This document shows, piece after piece, positions 8,465 through 19,493 of a stretch of 64,000 nucleotides of DNA. The position numbers and the translations under genes were made by a program. The notes below the pieces were generated by a model that was given only the letters and a program-made list of their open reading frames with translations, had not been told where the DNA came from and ran no database searches. Source of the DNA: Nocardioides palaemonis (GTDB taxonomy: Bacteria; Actinomycetota; Actinomycetes; Propionibacteriales; Nocardioidaceae). Every line of letters starts with the position of its first letter. Within the stretch, counting starts at the first letter, position 1. The stretch covers positions 558,001 to 622,000 of the forward strand of contig NZ_JAGVQR010000004.1 in NCBI RefSeq assembly GCF_018275325.1. Reading direction: 5' to 3'.

Positions 8465-10518
<2,054 letters not shown>

Positions 10519-10552
10519 AGGCAACTTTCACCGGTTCGGGGTTGAGGAGGCG

Positions 10553-10558
10553 ACGCTA
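10553..10558 (-). promoter_or_regulatory. Possible -10 box of the ftsH-fol operon
   Basis: TAGCGT on the minus strand would start transcription near 10546, giving a leader of about 28 nt before GTG 10518. No clear -35 box is seen 17 nt further upstream. Confidence 0.4.
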
Positions 10559-10632
10559 CACGTCACCAGGACCCACATTCTTCCAGCCGGGGTGAAGCGG
10601 GGCGACCCGTTCGCACCACGGCGGGGTGGGCG

Positions 10633-11184
10633 TCAGGAGTAGACGTGGGGGGCGAGGGTGCCGATGTCGCGCAGGTTGCGGTACTTCTCGCGGTAGTCGA
10701 GGCCGTAGCCGACGACGAACTCGTTGGGGATGTCCCAGCCGACGTACTTCGGCTCGACCGGCATCGACAGCGCCTCCGGCTTGCGCAGCAGGGTGGCGAT
10801 CTCGACGCTCGCCGGGTTGCGGCTCGAGAGGTTGTTGACCAGCCAGCTCAGCGTCAGGCCGGTGTCGATGATCTCGTCGACGATCAGCACGTCGCGACCG
10901 CTGATGTCGGTGTCGAGGTCCTTGAGGATGCGGACCACGCCGCTCGACTTGGTGCCGGAGCCGTAGGAGCTGACCGCCATCCAGTCCATCTCGAGGTGGC
11001 GCGGCATCGACCGGGCCAGGTCGGCCATGACCATCACGGCGCCACGCAGGACGCCGACGACCAGCAGGTCGCGTCCCTCGTAGTCGGCGGTGATCTGCAG
11101 GGCCATCTCGGCCAGTCGCTGCTGGATCTGCTCCTCGGTGAAGAGGACGTTGACCAGCTCGTGCTCCACGTGGGACGAGTCCAT
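10633..11184 (-). CDS. hpt: Hypoxanthine-guanine phosphoribosyltransferase
   Basis: This 183-residue purine salvage enzyme converts hypoxanthine or guanine and PRPP to IMP or GMP. The PRPP-binding signature is VLIVDEIIDTGLTL, the PPi loop is VLRGAVMVMADL, and the flexible-loop region AVSSYGSGTKSSG is present. The C-terminal EFVVGYGLDYREKYRNL is typical of bacterial HPRTs. It lies 18 nt after tilS, a conserved bacterial neighbourhood (tilS-hpt-ftsH). It also appears to have its own leaderless promoter in that short gap. Confidence 0.95.
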   Translation of the reverse strand: MDSSHVEHELVNVLFTEEQIQQRLAEMALQITADYEGRDLLVVGVLRGAVMVMADLARSMPRHLEMDWMAVSSYGSGTKSSGVVRILKDLDTDISGRDVLIVDEIIDTGLTLSWLVNNLSSRNPASVEIATLLRKPEALSMPVEPKYVGWDIPNEFVVGYGLDYREKYRNLRDIGTLAPHVYS

Positions 11185-11191
11185 GGGCTGC

Positions 11192-11197
11192 AGCCTA
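11192..11197 (-). promoter_or_regulatory. Leaderless -10 box TAGGCT of hpt
   Basis: TAGGCT lies 7 nt before ATG 11184, in the 18-nt gap after tilS. No ribosome binding site precedes the ATG. Confidence 0.5.
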
Positions 11198-11202
11198 GGG
11201 TC

Positions 11203-12177
11203 TCAGGGCCGGACGAACACCAGCAGGCCGTCGCGACGCATCGCGCGCAGCGGGCCGGGGAGGTCGATCCACTTCTGGCCGCGCCAGGCAGTGACCAGCG
11301 CGTCGACGGCCAGGACGTGGTCGCGGGTGAGCTCGGAGGGCGGCGAGCCGGCCGCGACGGCGGCCCGGTGCAGCACCCGGTGGCGCAACGACGGGGGCGC
11401 GTCGGCCAGCACGCCGACGTCGAGGCAGTCGTCGCGGCGTGCGCCGTCCGCGAGCCCGTCGGCGAGCCGCTCGAGCAGCTCGGTGTCGTCGCGGAGCTGG
11501 TCGGCGGTGCGGGCGAGGGCCCGGGCCACGCCGGGCCCGAGCTCGTCCTCGAGCACCGGCAGCACCCGGTCGCGCACCCGCACGCGGGTGTAGCCGGGGT
11601 CGTGGTTGTGCGGGTCGTCCCACGCCTCGAGGCCCTCGACCTGGCAGGCGGTCACCGTGTCGTCGCGGCGTACGCCGAGGAGCGGGCGCGCGAACGGCCC
11701 GAAGCCGGGCCGCATGCCGCGCAGCGAGCGGGCTCCCGAGCCGCGGGTGAGGCCGAGCAGGACCGTCTCGGCCTGGTCGTCGAGGGTGTGCCCGAGCAGC
11801 ACCGCGGCGGCACCGAGGTGCTCGGCCACCTGCTCGAGGACCGCGTAGCGCGCCTCGCGGGCGGCCCCCTCGGGGCCGAGCCCGGACCCGCCGTCGACCG
11901 CGACCCGGGCGGTGAGGGTCTCGTCGACGCCGAGCGCCGCGAGCTGGGCGACCACCCGGCCGGCCTGCTCCGCCGAGCCGGCCTGGAGGCCGTGGTCGAC
12001 GGTCACGCCGACGACCCGCAGTCCGAGCCGGTGGCCCTCGAACACCGCGGCTGACGCCAGCGCCAGGGAGTCGGCGCCGCCGCTGCACGCCACCGCCACG
12101 ACCGCCCCGGTCGGCAGGTCGGCGAGCAGCGCGCGGACCGGGTTCCGGACCGCGGCGACGGAGGGGTGCAGGCTCAC
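11203..12177 (-). CDS. tilS: tRNA(Ile)-lysidine synthase
   Basis: This 324-residue N-type PP-loop ATPase modifies C34 of the CAU-anticodon tRNA-Ile to lysidine so that it reads AUA. The PP-loop is VACSGGADSLAL near residue 30. LLGHTLDDQAETVLLGLTRGSG and RPLLGVRRDD are the other family blocks. It is of the short type, lacking the large C-terminal domains of Gram-negative TilS. Its GTG overlaps the stop of the zinc-protease gene by 4 nt, so the two are co-translated. Confidence 0.94.
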   Translation of the reverse strand: MSLHPSVAAVRNPVRALLADLPTGAVVAVACSGGADSLALASAAVFEGHRLGLRVVGVTVDHGLQAGSAEQAGRVVAQLAALGVDETLTARVAVDGGSGLGPEGAAREARYAVLEQVAEHLGAAAVLLGHTLDDQAETVLLGLTRGSGARSLRGMRPGFGPFARPLLGVRRDDTVTACQVEGLEAWDDPHNHDPGYTRVRVRDRVLPVLEDELGPGVARALARTADQLRDDTELLERLADGLADGARRDDCLDVGVLADAPPSLRHRVLHRAAVAAGSPPSELTRDHVLAVDALVTAWRGQKWIDLPGPLRAMRRDGLLVFVRP

Positions 12178-13187
12178 AGCACGCGCGCGACCCAGGCGTC
12201 CGGGTCGCCGATCTCGGCCTTCGACGGCAGCGTCTCCGGGCCCGTCCAGACCGCGTTGAACTCGTCCATGCCGACCTTGTCGACGACGTGGCGCACGAAG
12301 CCCGCGCCGTCGCGGTACTGCGCCATCTTCACGTCGAGGCCGAGGAGGCGGCGCAGCACGCGGTCGAGACCGCCGACGCCCTTGCGGCGCTGGTCGAACT
12401 TGCGGCGGATGTCCTTCACCGACGTCACGACGGTGGGCCCGACGCCGTCCATCACGACGTCGGCGTGGCCCTCGAGCAGCGACATCACGCCGGTGACGCG
12501 GTCGAGGACCTCGCGCTGCGCCGGGGTCGAGACGAGGTCGATGATGCTGCCGCCGCCGCGGACGACCTCCGCGCCGCGCCGCAGTCCCTCGAGCACGGCG
12601 GCCGGCTCGACGGTGTCGGCGAGCGCCTCCATCTGGGCCAGCAGGTGCCCGCCCAGCCAGGGGTTGGCGGTGAACTGCACGCGGTGGGTCTCCTCGTGCA
12701 GGCAGACCCAGAGCCGGAAGTCGTGGGGGTCGGCGCCGAGCTCGCGCTCGACCTGGACGACGTTGGGCGCCACCAGCAGCAGCCGGCCGTGGGGCTCGGA
12801 GAACGGGTCGAACTGGCCGAGCACCTTGCTGCTGAGGAACCCGAGCATCAGCCCGACCTCCGTGCCGGTGACCCGCGATCCGACGGCCTCGGCCAGCGCC
12901 GAGGGCTCGCCCTTGCGCTCCACCACCTTGCGCGCGACCGGCGCCATGATCCGGGCGAAGCCGTCGGCGTTGGCCTGCACCCAGCCGGGGCGGTCGACGA
13001 CCAGCACGGGCGCGGTGCCGTCGCCGCCGTCGAGCCCGGTGAACTCGCGCACGAGCGGCGTCGACCGGTCGGCCGCCCCGCGCAGCTCGGCGACCACGGC
13101 GTGCGCCTCCTCGGCGCCGACCTGCGGACCCGGACCGGTGAGCCGTGAGCCGACGGTGACGGCGAGGTCCCAGTCCACGAGGTTCAT
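12174..13187 (-). CDS. Putative zinc-dependent metalloprotease (DUF2342 family)
   Basis: This 337-residue protein carries HEETH near residue 207 (LWVCLHEETHRVQF), the zinc-binding HExxH signature of the actinobacterial family once named coenzyme F420 biosynthesis-associated protein or DUF2342. The conserved blocks SSKVLGQFDPF and MEGHADVVMDGVGP-like (here LLEGHADVVMDGVG) fit; Glu and His in the latter probably complete the metal site. Its real substrate is unknown. Its position next to tilS is common in actinobacteria. The start ATG is supported by TAGTGT 6 nt upstream (leaderless). Confidence 0.85.
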   Translation of the reverse strand: MNLVDWDLAVTVGSRLTGPGPQVGAEEAHAVVAELRGAADRSTPLVREFTGLDGGDGTAPVLVVDRPGWVQANADGFARIMAPVARKVVERKGEPSALAEAVGSRVTGTEVGLMLGFLSSKVLGQFDPFSEPHGRLLLVAPNVVQVERELGADPHDFRLWVCLHEETHRVQFTANPWLGGHLLAQMEALADTVEPAAVLEGLRRGAEVVRGGGSIIDLVSTPAQREVLDRVTGVMSLLEGHADVVMDGVGPTVVTSVKDIRRKFDQRRKGVGGLDRVLRRLLGLDVKMAQYRDGAGFVRHVVDKVGMDEFNAVWTGPETLPSKAEIGDPDAWVARVL

Positions 13188-13193
13188 GTCACG

Positions 13194-13199
13194 ACACTA
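13194..13199 (-). promoter_or_regulatory. Leaderless -10 box TAGTGT of the metalloprotease-tilS operon
   Basis: TAGTGT lies exactly 6 nt before ATG 13187, which lacks a Shine-Dalgarno sequence. Confidence 0.55.
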
Positions 13200-13200
13200 G

Positions 13201-13225
13201 CCGGGCACGAGGAACGAGTGCCCGG
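13201..13225 (-). terminator. Hairpin between dacB and the metalloprotease gene
   Basis: Perfect 8-bp arms (CCGGGCAC at 13201-13208, GTGCCCGG at 13218-13225) lie about 85 nt after the dacB stop and just upstream of the next promoter. It could end the dacB transcript. Confidence 0.4.
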
Positions 13226-13309
13226 CGTGTGGCGGGAGGTTGAGCAAGCGCGCGACCGAGCCTGCGAGGGCGCGACCGCGCGTCGAGACCCACGATCACG
13301 TGGGGAAGG

Positions 13310-14797
13310 TCAGCCCGCGCAGCGGCAGGCCGCGAGGCGTCCCGCGGCCCGGTCGAGCGCGTCCTGGGCGAGGAGGCCGTCCTCGGCCGCGACCCGGTCG
13401 GCACCGAGGACGAAGACCATCGGGAGGCCGTCGCGGCCCACCGCGATCCCGGCGAGCGCGTGCACGCCGGTGAGCGTGCCGGTCTTGGCGCGCACCAGAC
13501 CTCGCGCGAGCGCCGGCCCGTCGTCGAAGCGGTAGGTCAGCGAGCCCGACCACCCGGCGACCGGCATCCCGGTGACCAGGCTGCGCAGGTCGTCGTGCCC
13601 GGGCCCCGCCGCGAGCTGGAGGAGGGCCAGCATCGAGGAGGTGGTGACCCGGTTGCGGCGCGAGAGCCCGGAGCCGTCGAGAACCGTGTCGCCGGACATG
13701 TCGACGCCGAGGTCCTGCAGGGTCGAGACCACACCGGCGGCGCCCGCCTCGAACGACCCGGTGCCGGACACCGCCAGGCCGACCTGGTGGCCGAGGACCT
13801 CGGCGCCCTCGTTGTCGCTCACGTCGAGGATCCGCTCGACGACGTCGGCGAGCGGCGCGCCCTGCACGGCGGCGAGCTGCTCGGCGTCCGGCGCGGCCGC
13901 CGCCGGCGCCGGGCGGCCCGCGACCGTCATCCCGGCGGCGGAGAGCGCGTCGGCGAACGCCTGCGCGGCGGCCCGCGAGGGGTCGTCCGCCCGGGTGTCG
14001 CCGTCGTCCTCGCGGCCGCCGTCGACCATCAGCGCCGTGATCGGGCTGACCACGTCGTCGGGGACGTAGTCGCGGCGCCAGGCGGGGTTGTCGGAGGGCC
14101 CGGTGAAGAGGGTGTCGTCGTAGCGCACCCGCACCCGGCCGCTGCCGCCGAGCGCCTCCGCGGTCGCCACGGCGAGGGTCGCGACGTCCGCCCGCTCGGG
14201 GTAGGTCGCCCCCTGCTCGGCGACGGTCAGCGGCTTGCTGGCGAGGAGCGGGTCGCCGCCGCCGACCAGCACGACCTCGCGGGGCCGGTCGCCGCGGACG
14301 ACGGTGGTGGTGAAGCGGTGGTCGGGCCCGAGGGTGGCGAGCGCGGCTCCGAGGGTGAGCAGCTTGGTGGTGGAGGCGGGGACGTACGTGCCGTCCGCCG
14401 AGGTCCACGTCGCGGAGCCCGGGGTCAGCGACGACACCGCGGCGACGACGTGCGGCCCGAGGTCGGGGTCGGCGAGGCCGGCGCGCAGCGCGGCCGCGAC
14501 CCGGGTCGGGTCGACGGTGCCCGCGGTGTCGAGGCTGGCGGCGACGGGGGCGGGGTCGGTCCACGCGGGCAGGTCGAGCCCGGCGGGCGGCAGCACCTGC
14601 TCCGGCTCGGTGACCGGGTCGGCGGCCAGCCCGGGGAAGTAGCGCGGCCCCCACTCGTAGCGGTACGCGCCGACGCCGGCGCCGAGGAGGGCCACCACCA
14701 GCACCACCGGGAGCCCGGTGCGGACCCACCGCCGACGGGAGTGGCGTACGTCACGTCGCCGCCGTTGGGACCCTCTCGCTTCGCGCATCGGGGCCAT
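13310..14797 (-). CDS. dacB: D-alanyl-D-alanine carboxypeptidase/endopeptidase (PBP4 type)
   Basis: This penicillin-binding protein of about 495 residues trims or cuts peptidoglycan cross-links outside the membrane. After an Arg-rich start comes one transmembrane or signal helix ([20 protein letters not shown]). The catalytic triad motifs of the DacB/S13 family are STTK (in [11 protein letters not shown], about residue 135), SDN ([12 protein letters not shown]) and KTG (AKTGTLTG). The start is uncertain: ATG 14797 is chosen, with GTG 14809 and ATG 14788 also in frame and none with a good ribosome binding site. It diverges from ppa. Confidence 0.92.
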   Translation of the reverse strand: MAPMREARGSQRRRRDVRHSRRRWVRTGLPVVLVVALLGAGVGAYRYEWGPRYFPGLAADPVTEPEQVLPPAGLDLPAWTDPAPVAASLDTAGTVDPTRVAAALRAGLADPDLGPHVVAAVSSLTPGSATWTSADGTYVPASTTKLLTLGAALATLGPDHRFTTTVVRGDRPREVVLVGGGDPLLASKPLTVAEQGATYPERADVATLAVATAEALGGSGRVRVRYDDTLFTGPSDNPAWRRDYVPDDVVSPITALMVDGGREDDGDTRADDPSRAAAQAFADALSAAGMTVAGRPAPAAAAPDAEQLAAVQGAPLADVVERILDVSDNEGAEVLGHQVGLAVSGTGSFEAGAAGVVSTLQDLGVDMSGDTVLDGSGLSRRNRVTTSSMLALLQLAAGPGHDDLRSLVTGMPVAGWSGSLTYRFDDGPALARGLVRAKTGTLTGVHALAGIAVGRDGLPMVFVLGADRVAAEDGLLAQDALDRAAGRLAACRCAG

Positions 14798-14889
14798 TGT
14801 GCGCGACACTGCCCCGAGACCAACGCGTCGGGCCCGCTGCCGGACGTGCGATGAGGCCGGAGGGGCTCCGGAGAAGTGTGGAGGAAGAC

Positions 14890-15429
14890 GTGCTGACGTT
14901 CGACGTGGTGGTGGAGATCCCCAAGGGTGAGCGCAACAAGTACGAGGTCGACCACGAGACCGGGCGGATCCGCCTGGACCGGATGCTCTTCACCTCCACC
15001 GCGTACCCGGCCGACTACGGCTTCATCGAGAACACGCTCGGCCAGGACGGCGACCCCCTCGACGCGCTCGTGATCCTGCAGCAGCCGACCTTCCCGGGCT
15101 GCATCATCGAGTGCCGCGCGATCGGCATGTTCCGCATGACCGACGAGGCCGGCGGCGACGACAAGGTCCTCTGCGTGCCGAGCCACGACCCGCGCCTGGA
15201 GCACCTGCGCGACATCAACCACGTCTCCAAGTACGACCGCCTGGAGATCCAGCACTTCTTCGAGGTCTACAAGGACCTCGAGCCCGGCAAGTCCGTCGAG
15301 GGCGCCGACTGGGTCGGCCGCACCGAGGCCGAGGCCGAGGTCCACGCCTCCTTCGAGCGGTTCAGGACCGAGGGCCACGGCGACGACCTGGAGAACATGG
15401 CCGACGACAGCCTCGGCGAGGACGCCTGA
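14890..15429 (+). CDS. ppa: Inorganic pyrophosphatase
   Basis: This 179-residue soluble family I pyrophosphatase hydrolyses PPi to phosphate and so drives biosynthetic reactions. The metal-binding signature [11 protein letters not shown] is present, as are the conserved [18 protein letters not shown] start and the [16 protein letters not shown] block. GTG 14890 is preceded by GGAGGA (14880-14885); GTG 14878 is a less likely start because it overlaps that site. It is a single gene, ended by a hairpin shared with the convergent lon gene. Length is slightly above the usual 160-175. Confidence 0.95.
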   Translation: MLTFDVVVEIPKGERNKYEVDHETGRIRLDRMLFTSTAYPADYGFIENTLGQDGDPLDALVILQQPTFPGCIIECRAIGMFRMTDEAGGDDKVLCVPSHDPRLEHLRDINHVSKYDRLEIQHFFEVYKDLEPGKSVEGADWVGRTEAEAEVHASFERFRTEGHGDDLENMADDSLGEDA

Positions 15430-15464
15430 CCCACGCCGTCGACGGGTTGACTCGAGCGGAGAGA

Positions 15465-15502
15465 TCGACGCTCGACGCACGGTGTCGACGCTAGACGCAC
15501 GG
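15465..15502. repeat. 18-nt direct repeat with 20-nt period
   Basis: Two copies, 15465-15482 and 15485-15502, differ at one base (TCGACGCTCGACGCACGG against TCGACGCTAGACGCACGG). They lie between ppa and its terminator hairpin. Confidence 0.7.
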
Positions 15503-15504
15503 AA

Positions 15505-15546
15505 TGGCGGGACTCGAGCGACCATTGGTCCGCTCGAGTCCCGCCA
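15505..15546. terminator. Bidirectional hairpin between convergent ppa and lon
   Basis: Perfect 16-bp arms (15505-15520 and 15531-15546) enclose a 10-nt loop, ACCATTGGTC, that itself contains the palindrome ACCATTGGT-like core. It serves both converging genes. No T-tract is seen on either side. Confidence 0.7.
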
Positions 15547-15555
15547 CTTCGGGGC

Positions 15556-17916
15556 TCAGGCAGCCGCCGGAGCCTCCGACACGGCCGCCGGCTCGAGTGC
15601 GTCGGCCAGGATCTCGGTGACCCGGCCGACCGGGCGCACGTCGAGCGCGGCGAGCAGCTCGGCCGGTACGTCGTCGAGGTCGGGGCGGTTGCGCTCGGGG
15701 ACGAACACGGTCGACAACCCGGCCCGCTGGGCGGCGAGCAGCTTCTGCTTGAGCCCACCGATGGGCAGCACCCTGCCCGACAGCGACACCTCGCCGGTCA
15801 TCCCGACGTCGGAGCGCACCGGCCGGCCGGTCAGCAGCGAGACGAGCGCGGTCACCATCGTGACGCCCGCGGACGGGCCGTCCTTCGGGACCGCGCCCGC
15901 CGGGAAGTGGACGTGGATCGACCGCTCGAACGCCGACGGCTCGACACCGAGCTCGACCGCGTGCGCCCGCACCCAGGACAGGGCGATGGAGGCGGACTCC
16001 TTCATCACGTCGCCGAGCTGCCCGGTGACCGTCAGACCTGCGGTGCCCTCGGCGACCGACGTCTCGACGTAGAGCACGTCGCCGCCGAGGCCGGTCACGG
16101 CCAGCCCGGTCGCGACGCCCGGCACGTCGGTGCGCTCGTGGGCGTCGGGCGTGAACCGCGGGCGCCCGACGAGGTCGGCCAGCGCGGCCAGGTCGACGTC
16201 GACGCGCTCGACCTCGCCCGTGGCGAGGCGGGTGGCGGCCTTGCGGAACGCCTTGGCCAGCAGCCGCTCGAGCTGGCGTACGCCGGCCTCTCGCGTGTAG
16301 CTCGCCGCGAGCTCGCCGAGCGCCTCGTCGGAGACGGTGACCTCGTCGGGGGTCAGCGCGGCGCGCTCGAGCTGGCGCGGGACGAGGAAGTCGCGGGCGA
16401 TGGCGACCTTGTCGTCCTCGGTGTAGCCGTCGATGGTGACCAGCTCCATCCGGTCGAGCAGGGCCGACGGGATCTGCTCGACGACGTTGGCCGTCGCGAT
16501 GAACAGCACGTCGGACAGGTCGAGGTCGAGCTCGAGGTAGTGGTCGCGGAAGGTGTGGTTCTGCGCCGGGTCGAGCACCTCGAGCAGCGCGGCTGCCGGG
16601 TCGCCGCGGTGGTCGGCGCCGACCTTGTCGACCTCGTCGAGCAGGACGACCGGGTTCATCGAGCCCGCCTCCTTGATCGCGCGCACGATGCGGCCGGGGA
16701 GCGCGCCGACGTAGGTCCGACGGTGGCCGCGGATCTCGGCCTCGTCGCGTACGCCGCCGAGCGCGACGCGGACGAACCTGCGTCCGAGCGCGCGGGCCAC
16801 GGACTCGCCCAGCGAGGTCTTGCCGACGCCGGGAGGGCCGGCGAGCAGCACAACGGCACCGGAGCCGCGGCCGCCGACGACCTCGAGGCCGCGCTCGGCG
16901 CGGCGGGCGCGCACGGCGAGGTACTCGGTGATCCGGTCCTTGACCTCGTCGAGGCCGTGGTGGTCGGCGTCGAGCACCGCGCGGGCCGCGGCGACGTCGT
17001 GGGAGTCCTCGGTGCGCTCGTTCCACGGCAGCTCGAGGACGGTGTCGAGCCAGGTGCGGATCCAGCCGGCCTCGGGGTTCTGGTCGCTCGAGCGCTCGAG
17101 CTTGTCGACCTCGCGCAGCGCGGCCTCGCGTACGGGGTCGGGCAGGTCGGCGGACTCGACGCGGGCGCGGTAGTCGTCCGAGCCGTCGGGCTCGCCCTCC
17201 CCGAGCTCCTTGCGGATCGCGGCGAGCTGCTGGCGCAGCACGAACTCGCGCTGCGTCTTCTCCAGGCCCTCGCGGACGTCCTGGCTGATCGTGGAGGTGA
17301 CCTCGTCCTCGGTGTCGTAGGCGCCGGTCCAGTCGACGAGCAGGCGCAGCCGCTCACCGATGTCGGGCGTCTCGAGCACCTGCCGCTTCTGCTCCGCCGA
17401 GAGGTACGGCGCCCAGCCGGACGTGTCGGCCAGCGCGTCGGGATCGGCGATGCGCCGCACGGTGTCGACCACCTGCCAGGCCTCGCGACGCTCGAGGATC
17501 GAGATGACGTGGGCGCGGTAGACCTCGGCGAGGTCGCGGACCTCGTCGGTGACCTCGGGCGCGGGGACGGGCTCGGCCTCGACCCACAGCGCCGCGCCCG
17601 GACCGGTGACGCCGGCGCCGATGGCGACGCGCCGCTCGGCGCGGAGGACGGCGGCGGGGCGGCCGCCGGCGAAGCGACCGACGCGGTCGACCACGGCGAC
17701 GACGCCGTGGGTGGCGTAGCGGTCCTCGAGCCGGGGGGCGACGAGCACGCGGGTGGGCTCGTCGTCGCTCGCCGCGTCGTGCGCCAGCCGGGCCGCGTCG
17801 ATGGCGGCGCGCGAGGAGTCGTCGAGCTCGATGGGCACGACCATGCCGGGCAGCACGACCGTGTCGTGGAGGAAGACCACCGGCAGCGAGGCCGGGAGGG
17901 AGTGGTTCTGGGTCAT
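15556..17916 (-). CDS. lon: ATP-dependent protease La (Lon)
   Basis: This 786-residue cytoplasmic AAA+ serine protease degrades misfolded and regulatory proteins. It has an N-terminal LON substrate domain, then Walker A GPPGVGKTSLG (near residue 360) and Walker B PVVLLDEVDKV. The proteolytic domain has catalytic Ser in PKDGPSAGV (about residue 682) and Lys in PIGGLKQKL (about residue 723). Length is typical. ATG 17916 has TTGGAG upstream. The 100-nt leader holds a hairpin and a direct repeat. No HspR/HAIR inverted repeat was recognised, though some actinobacterial lon genes use one. Confidence 0.96.
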   Translation of the reverse strand: MTQNHSLPASLPVVFLHDTVVLPGMVVPIELDDSSRAAIDAARLAHDAASDDEPTRVLVAPRLEDRYATHGVVAVVDRVGRFAGGRPAAVLRAERRVAIGAGVTGPGAALWVEAEPVPAPEVTDEVRDLAEVYRAHVISILERREAWQVVDTVRRIADPDALADTSGWAPYLSAEQKRQVLETPDIGERLRLLVDWTGAYDTEDEVTSTISQDVREGLEKTQREFVLRQQLAAIRKELGEGEPDGSDDYRARVESADLPDPVREAALREVDKLERSSDQNPEAGWIRTWLDTVLELPWNERTEDSHDVAAARAVLDADHHGLDEVKDRITEYLAVRARRAERGLEVVGGRGSGAVVLLAGPPGVGKTSLGESVARALGRRFVRVALGGVRDEAEIRGHRRTYVGALPGRIVRAIKEAGSMNPVVLLDEVDKVGADHRGDPAAALLEVLDPAQNHTFRDHYLELDLDLSDVLFIATANVVEQIPSALLDRMELVTIDGYTEDDKVAIARDFLVPRQLERAALTPDEVTVSDEALGELAASYTREAGVRQLERLLAKAFRKAATRLATGEVERVDVDLAALADLVGRPRFTPDAHERTDVPGVATGLAVTGLGGDVLYVETSVAEGTAGLTVTGQLGDVMKESASIALSWVRAHAVELGVEPSAFERSIHVHFPAGAVPKDGPSAGVTMVTALVSLLTGRPVRSDVGMTGEVSLSGRVLPIGGLKQKLLAAQRAGLSTVFVPERNRPDLDDVPAELLAALDVRPVGRVTEILADALEPAAVSEAPAAA

Positions 17917-17940
17917 GCAGGCTCCAACGCCCGGGTCTCC

Positions 17941-18011
17941 CGGATCGGTGCCCGATCCGCTTTCGCCCAGCGCGAACGGCCAGCGGGAACTCTCGGCGAG
18001 AACTCTCGGCG
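17941..18011 (-). promoter_or_regulatory. lon upstream region: hairpin and 12-nt direct repeat
   Basis: CGGATCGG (17941-17948) pairs with CCGATCCG (17952-17959). Further upstream of lon, GAACTCTCGGCG occurs at 17987-17998 and again at 18000-18011, a 13-nt period. The repeat could be a tandem operator; no regulator can be named. Confidence 0.5.
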
Positions 18012-18018
18012 GGGACCC

Positions 18019-18885
18019 TCAGCGCGCGAGCCCGACCTCGTCGGACACCGCCCCGAGCTTGTCGGGGTTGCGGACCAGGAACAGCCGGGTCACCACCCCG
18101 TCCTCGACCAGCATGGTGCCCACGCCGTCGCGCTGCCCGCCGACGACGAACTGGATCGCCGGCGAGCCGTTGAGCCACACCGGCACCAGCTCGAGCGCGT
18201 CGGGCGTGACCGCGGTGAGGAAGCGCAGCACCTTGTCGCGGCCGGAGATCGGGTTGAGCGCAGCCTTCACGCGACCGCCGCCGTCGGTCATCAGCACCAC
18301 GTCGGGCGCCAGCACGTCCATCAGGGCCTGCAGGTCGCCGCCCGAGGTGGCGGCGCGGAACCGCTCGATCACCGCGTCCCGCTCGGCGGTGCTCACCGAC
18401 GTCCGCGGCCGGCGCTCGGCGACGTGGGTCCGGGCGCGGCTGGCGACCTGGCGCACCGCCGGCTCGGACTTCCCGACCGCCTCGGCGATCTCGGCGTAGG
18501 GCACGTCGAAGACCTCGCGGAGCACGAAGACCGCCCGCTCGGTCGGCGGCAGCGTCTCCAGCACGAGCAGCATCGCCGTCGACACGCTGTCGGCGAGCTC
18601 GACGTCCTGCGCCACGTCGGGCGCGGTCAGCACCGGCTCCGGCAGCCACGTGCCGACGTAGTCCTCCCGGCGGCGCGCCAGGGTGCGCAACCGGTTGAGG
18701 CTGAGGCGGGTGGTCACCCGGACGAGGTACGCCCGCGGGTCGCGCACCTCGTCGACGACGACGTCGGCCCACCGCAGCCAGACCTCCTGCAGCACGTCCT
18801 CCGCATCGGCCGCCGAGCCGAGCATCTCGTAGGCGACCGTGAAGAGGAGGTTGCGGTGGGTGACGAACGCGTCGGCGGTGCTCAC
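18019..18885 (-). CDS. ECF41-group RNA polymerase sigma factor (SigJ-like)
   Basis: This 288-residue protein has sigma regions 2 and 4 (about residues 5-75 and 105-160) and a fused C-terminal SnoaL-like domain. Both hallmarks of group ECF41 are visible: WLPEP at residues 80-84 in the inter-region linker and DGGGRV at 201-206 (consensus DGGGKV). In this group the C-terminal extension controls the sigma factor in place of an anti-sigma factor. The GTG overlaps the stop of the upstream carboxymuconolactone-decarboxylase-like gene by 4 nt, its expected partner. A matching ECF41-like promoter precedes that partner, suggesting autoregulation. The inducing signal is unknown. Confidence 0.92.
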   Translation of the reverse strand: MSTADAFVTHRNLLFTVAYEMLGSAADAEDVLQEVWLRWADVVVDEVRDPRAYLVRVTTRLSLNRLRTLARRREDYVGTWLPEPVLTAPDVAQDVELADSVSTAMLLVLETLPPTERAVFVLREVFDVPYAEIAEAVGKSEPAVRQVASRARTHVAERRPRTSVSTAERDAVIERFRAATSGGDLQALMDVLAPDVVLMTDGGGRVKAALNPISGRDKVLRFLTAVTPDALELVPVWLNGSPAIQFVVGGQRDGVGTMLVEDGVVTRLFLVRNPDKLGAVSDEVGLAR

Positions 18886-19463
18886 GTCGTGGCCGTCCCC
18901 GCCGGTGCGAGCGGCAGCTCGCACACGTCGCTGAAGCCCTGCGAGGCCAGTCCCATGGCCGAGTTGAAGCGCGAGCGCTGGTTCTCCACGGCCACCATCA
19001 TCGTCAGCTCGACCATCGCGGCGTGCCCGAGACGCGCGTCGAGGGCGGCGACCATCTCGTCGGTGACCTGCGGCGGCGTGGCGGTCATCGCCTCGGCGTA
19101 GGCCATCACGTCGCGCTCGAGGTCGGTGAAGACGCCCGACTCGCGCCAGCGCGGCACCTCGCGCACCTTCGCCTCGTCGAGGCCCTGGGTGTGGGCCAGG
19201 AAGTAGCCGAAGTCGAGGCACCACGAGCACCCGATCGCGCCCGCGCTCGCCATCTCGGCGTACGTCCTGAGGTGGGGGTCGAGCGCGTCCCAGCGCGCGA
19301 CCTTCTGCTCGAAGCCGAAGACCGCCCTCGTGAGGGGGCGGTGGTGGAACAGCACGTAGGCGTTGTCGGGCACCTGTCCCCACGTCCGCTTCGCGACGCG
19401 GGTCATGAGGGCGCCGTACGCACCGGTGAGCCGGGCCTTCGGGATCCTGAACTGGCTGGGCAT
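18882..19463 (-). CDS. Carboxymuconolactone decarboxylase/AhpD-like protein, ECF41 partner
   Basis: This 193-residue helical protein has a CxxC redox motif in GCSWCLDFGYFLAH near residue 75, as in AhpD-fold peroxidase-like proteins. Proteins of this type (COE: carboxymuconolactone decarboxylase, oxidoreductase or epimerase) are encoded beside ECF41 sigma factors and are their usual targets. ATG 19463 has a textbook AGAAGGAG site, so the longer open frame to 19640 is rejected. It is first in a two-gene operon with the sigma factor. The physiological substrate is unknown; a peroxide- or thiol-related role is inferred from CxxC only. Confidence 0.87.
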   Translation of the reverse strand: MPSQFRIPKARLTGAYGALMTRVAKRTWGQVPDNAYVLFHHRPLTRAVFGFEQKVARWDALDPHLRTYAEMASAGAIGCSWCLDFGYFLAHTQGLDEAKVREVPRWRESGVFTDLERDVMAYAEAMTATPPQVTDEMVAALDARLGHAAMVELTMMVAVENQRSRFNSAMGLASQGFSDVCELPLAPAGTATT

Positions 19464-19493
19464 GTCATCTCCTTCTCGGGTGGATGACATGGA

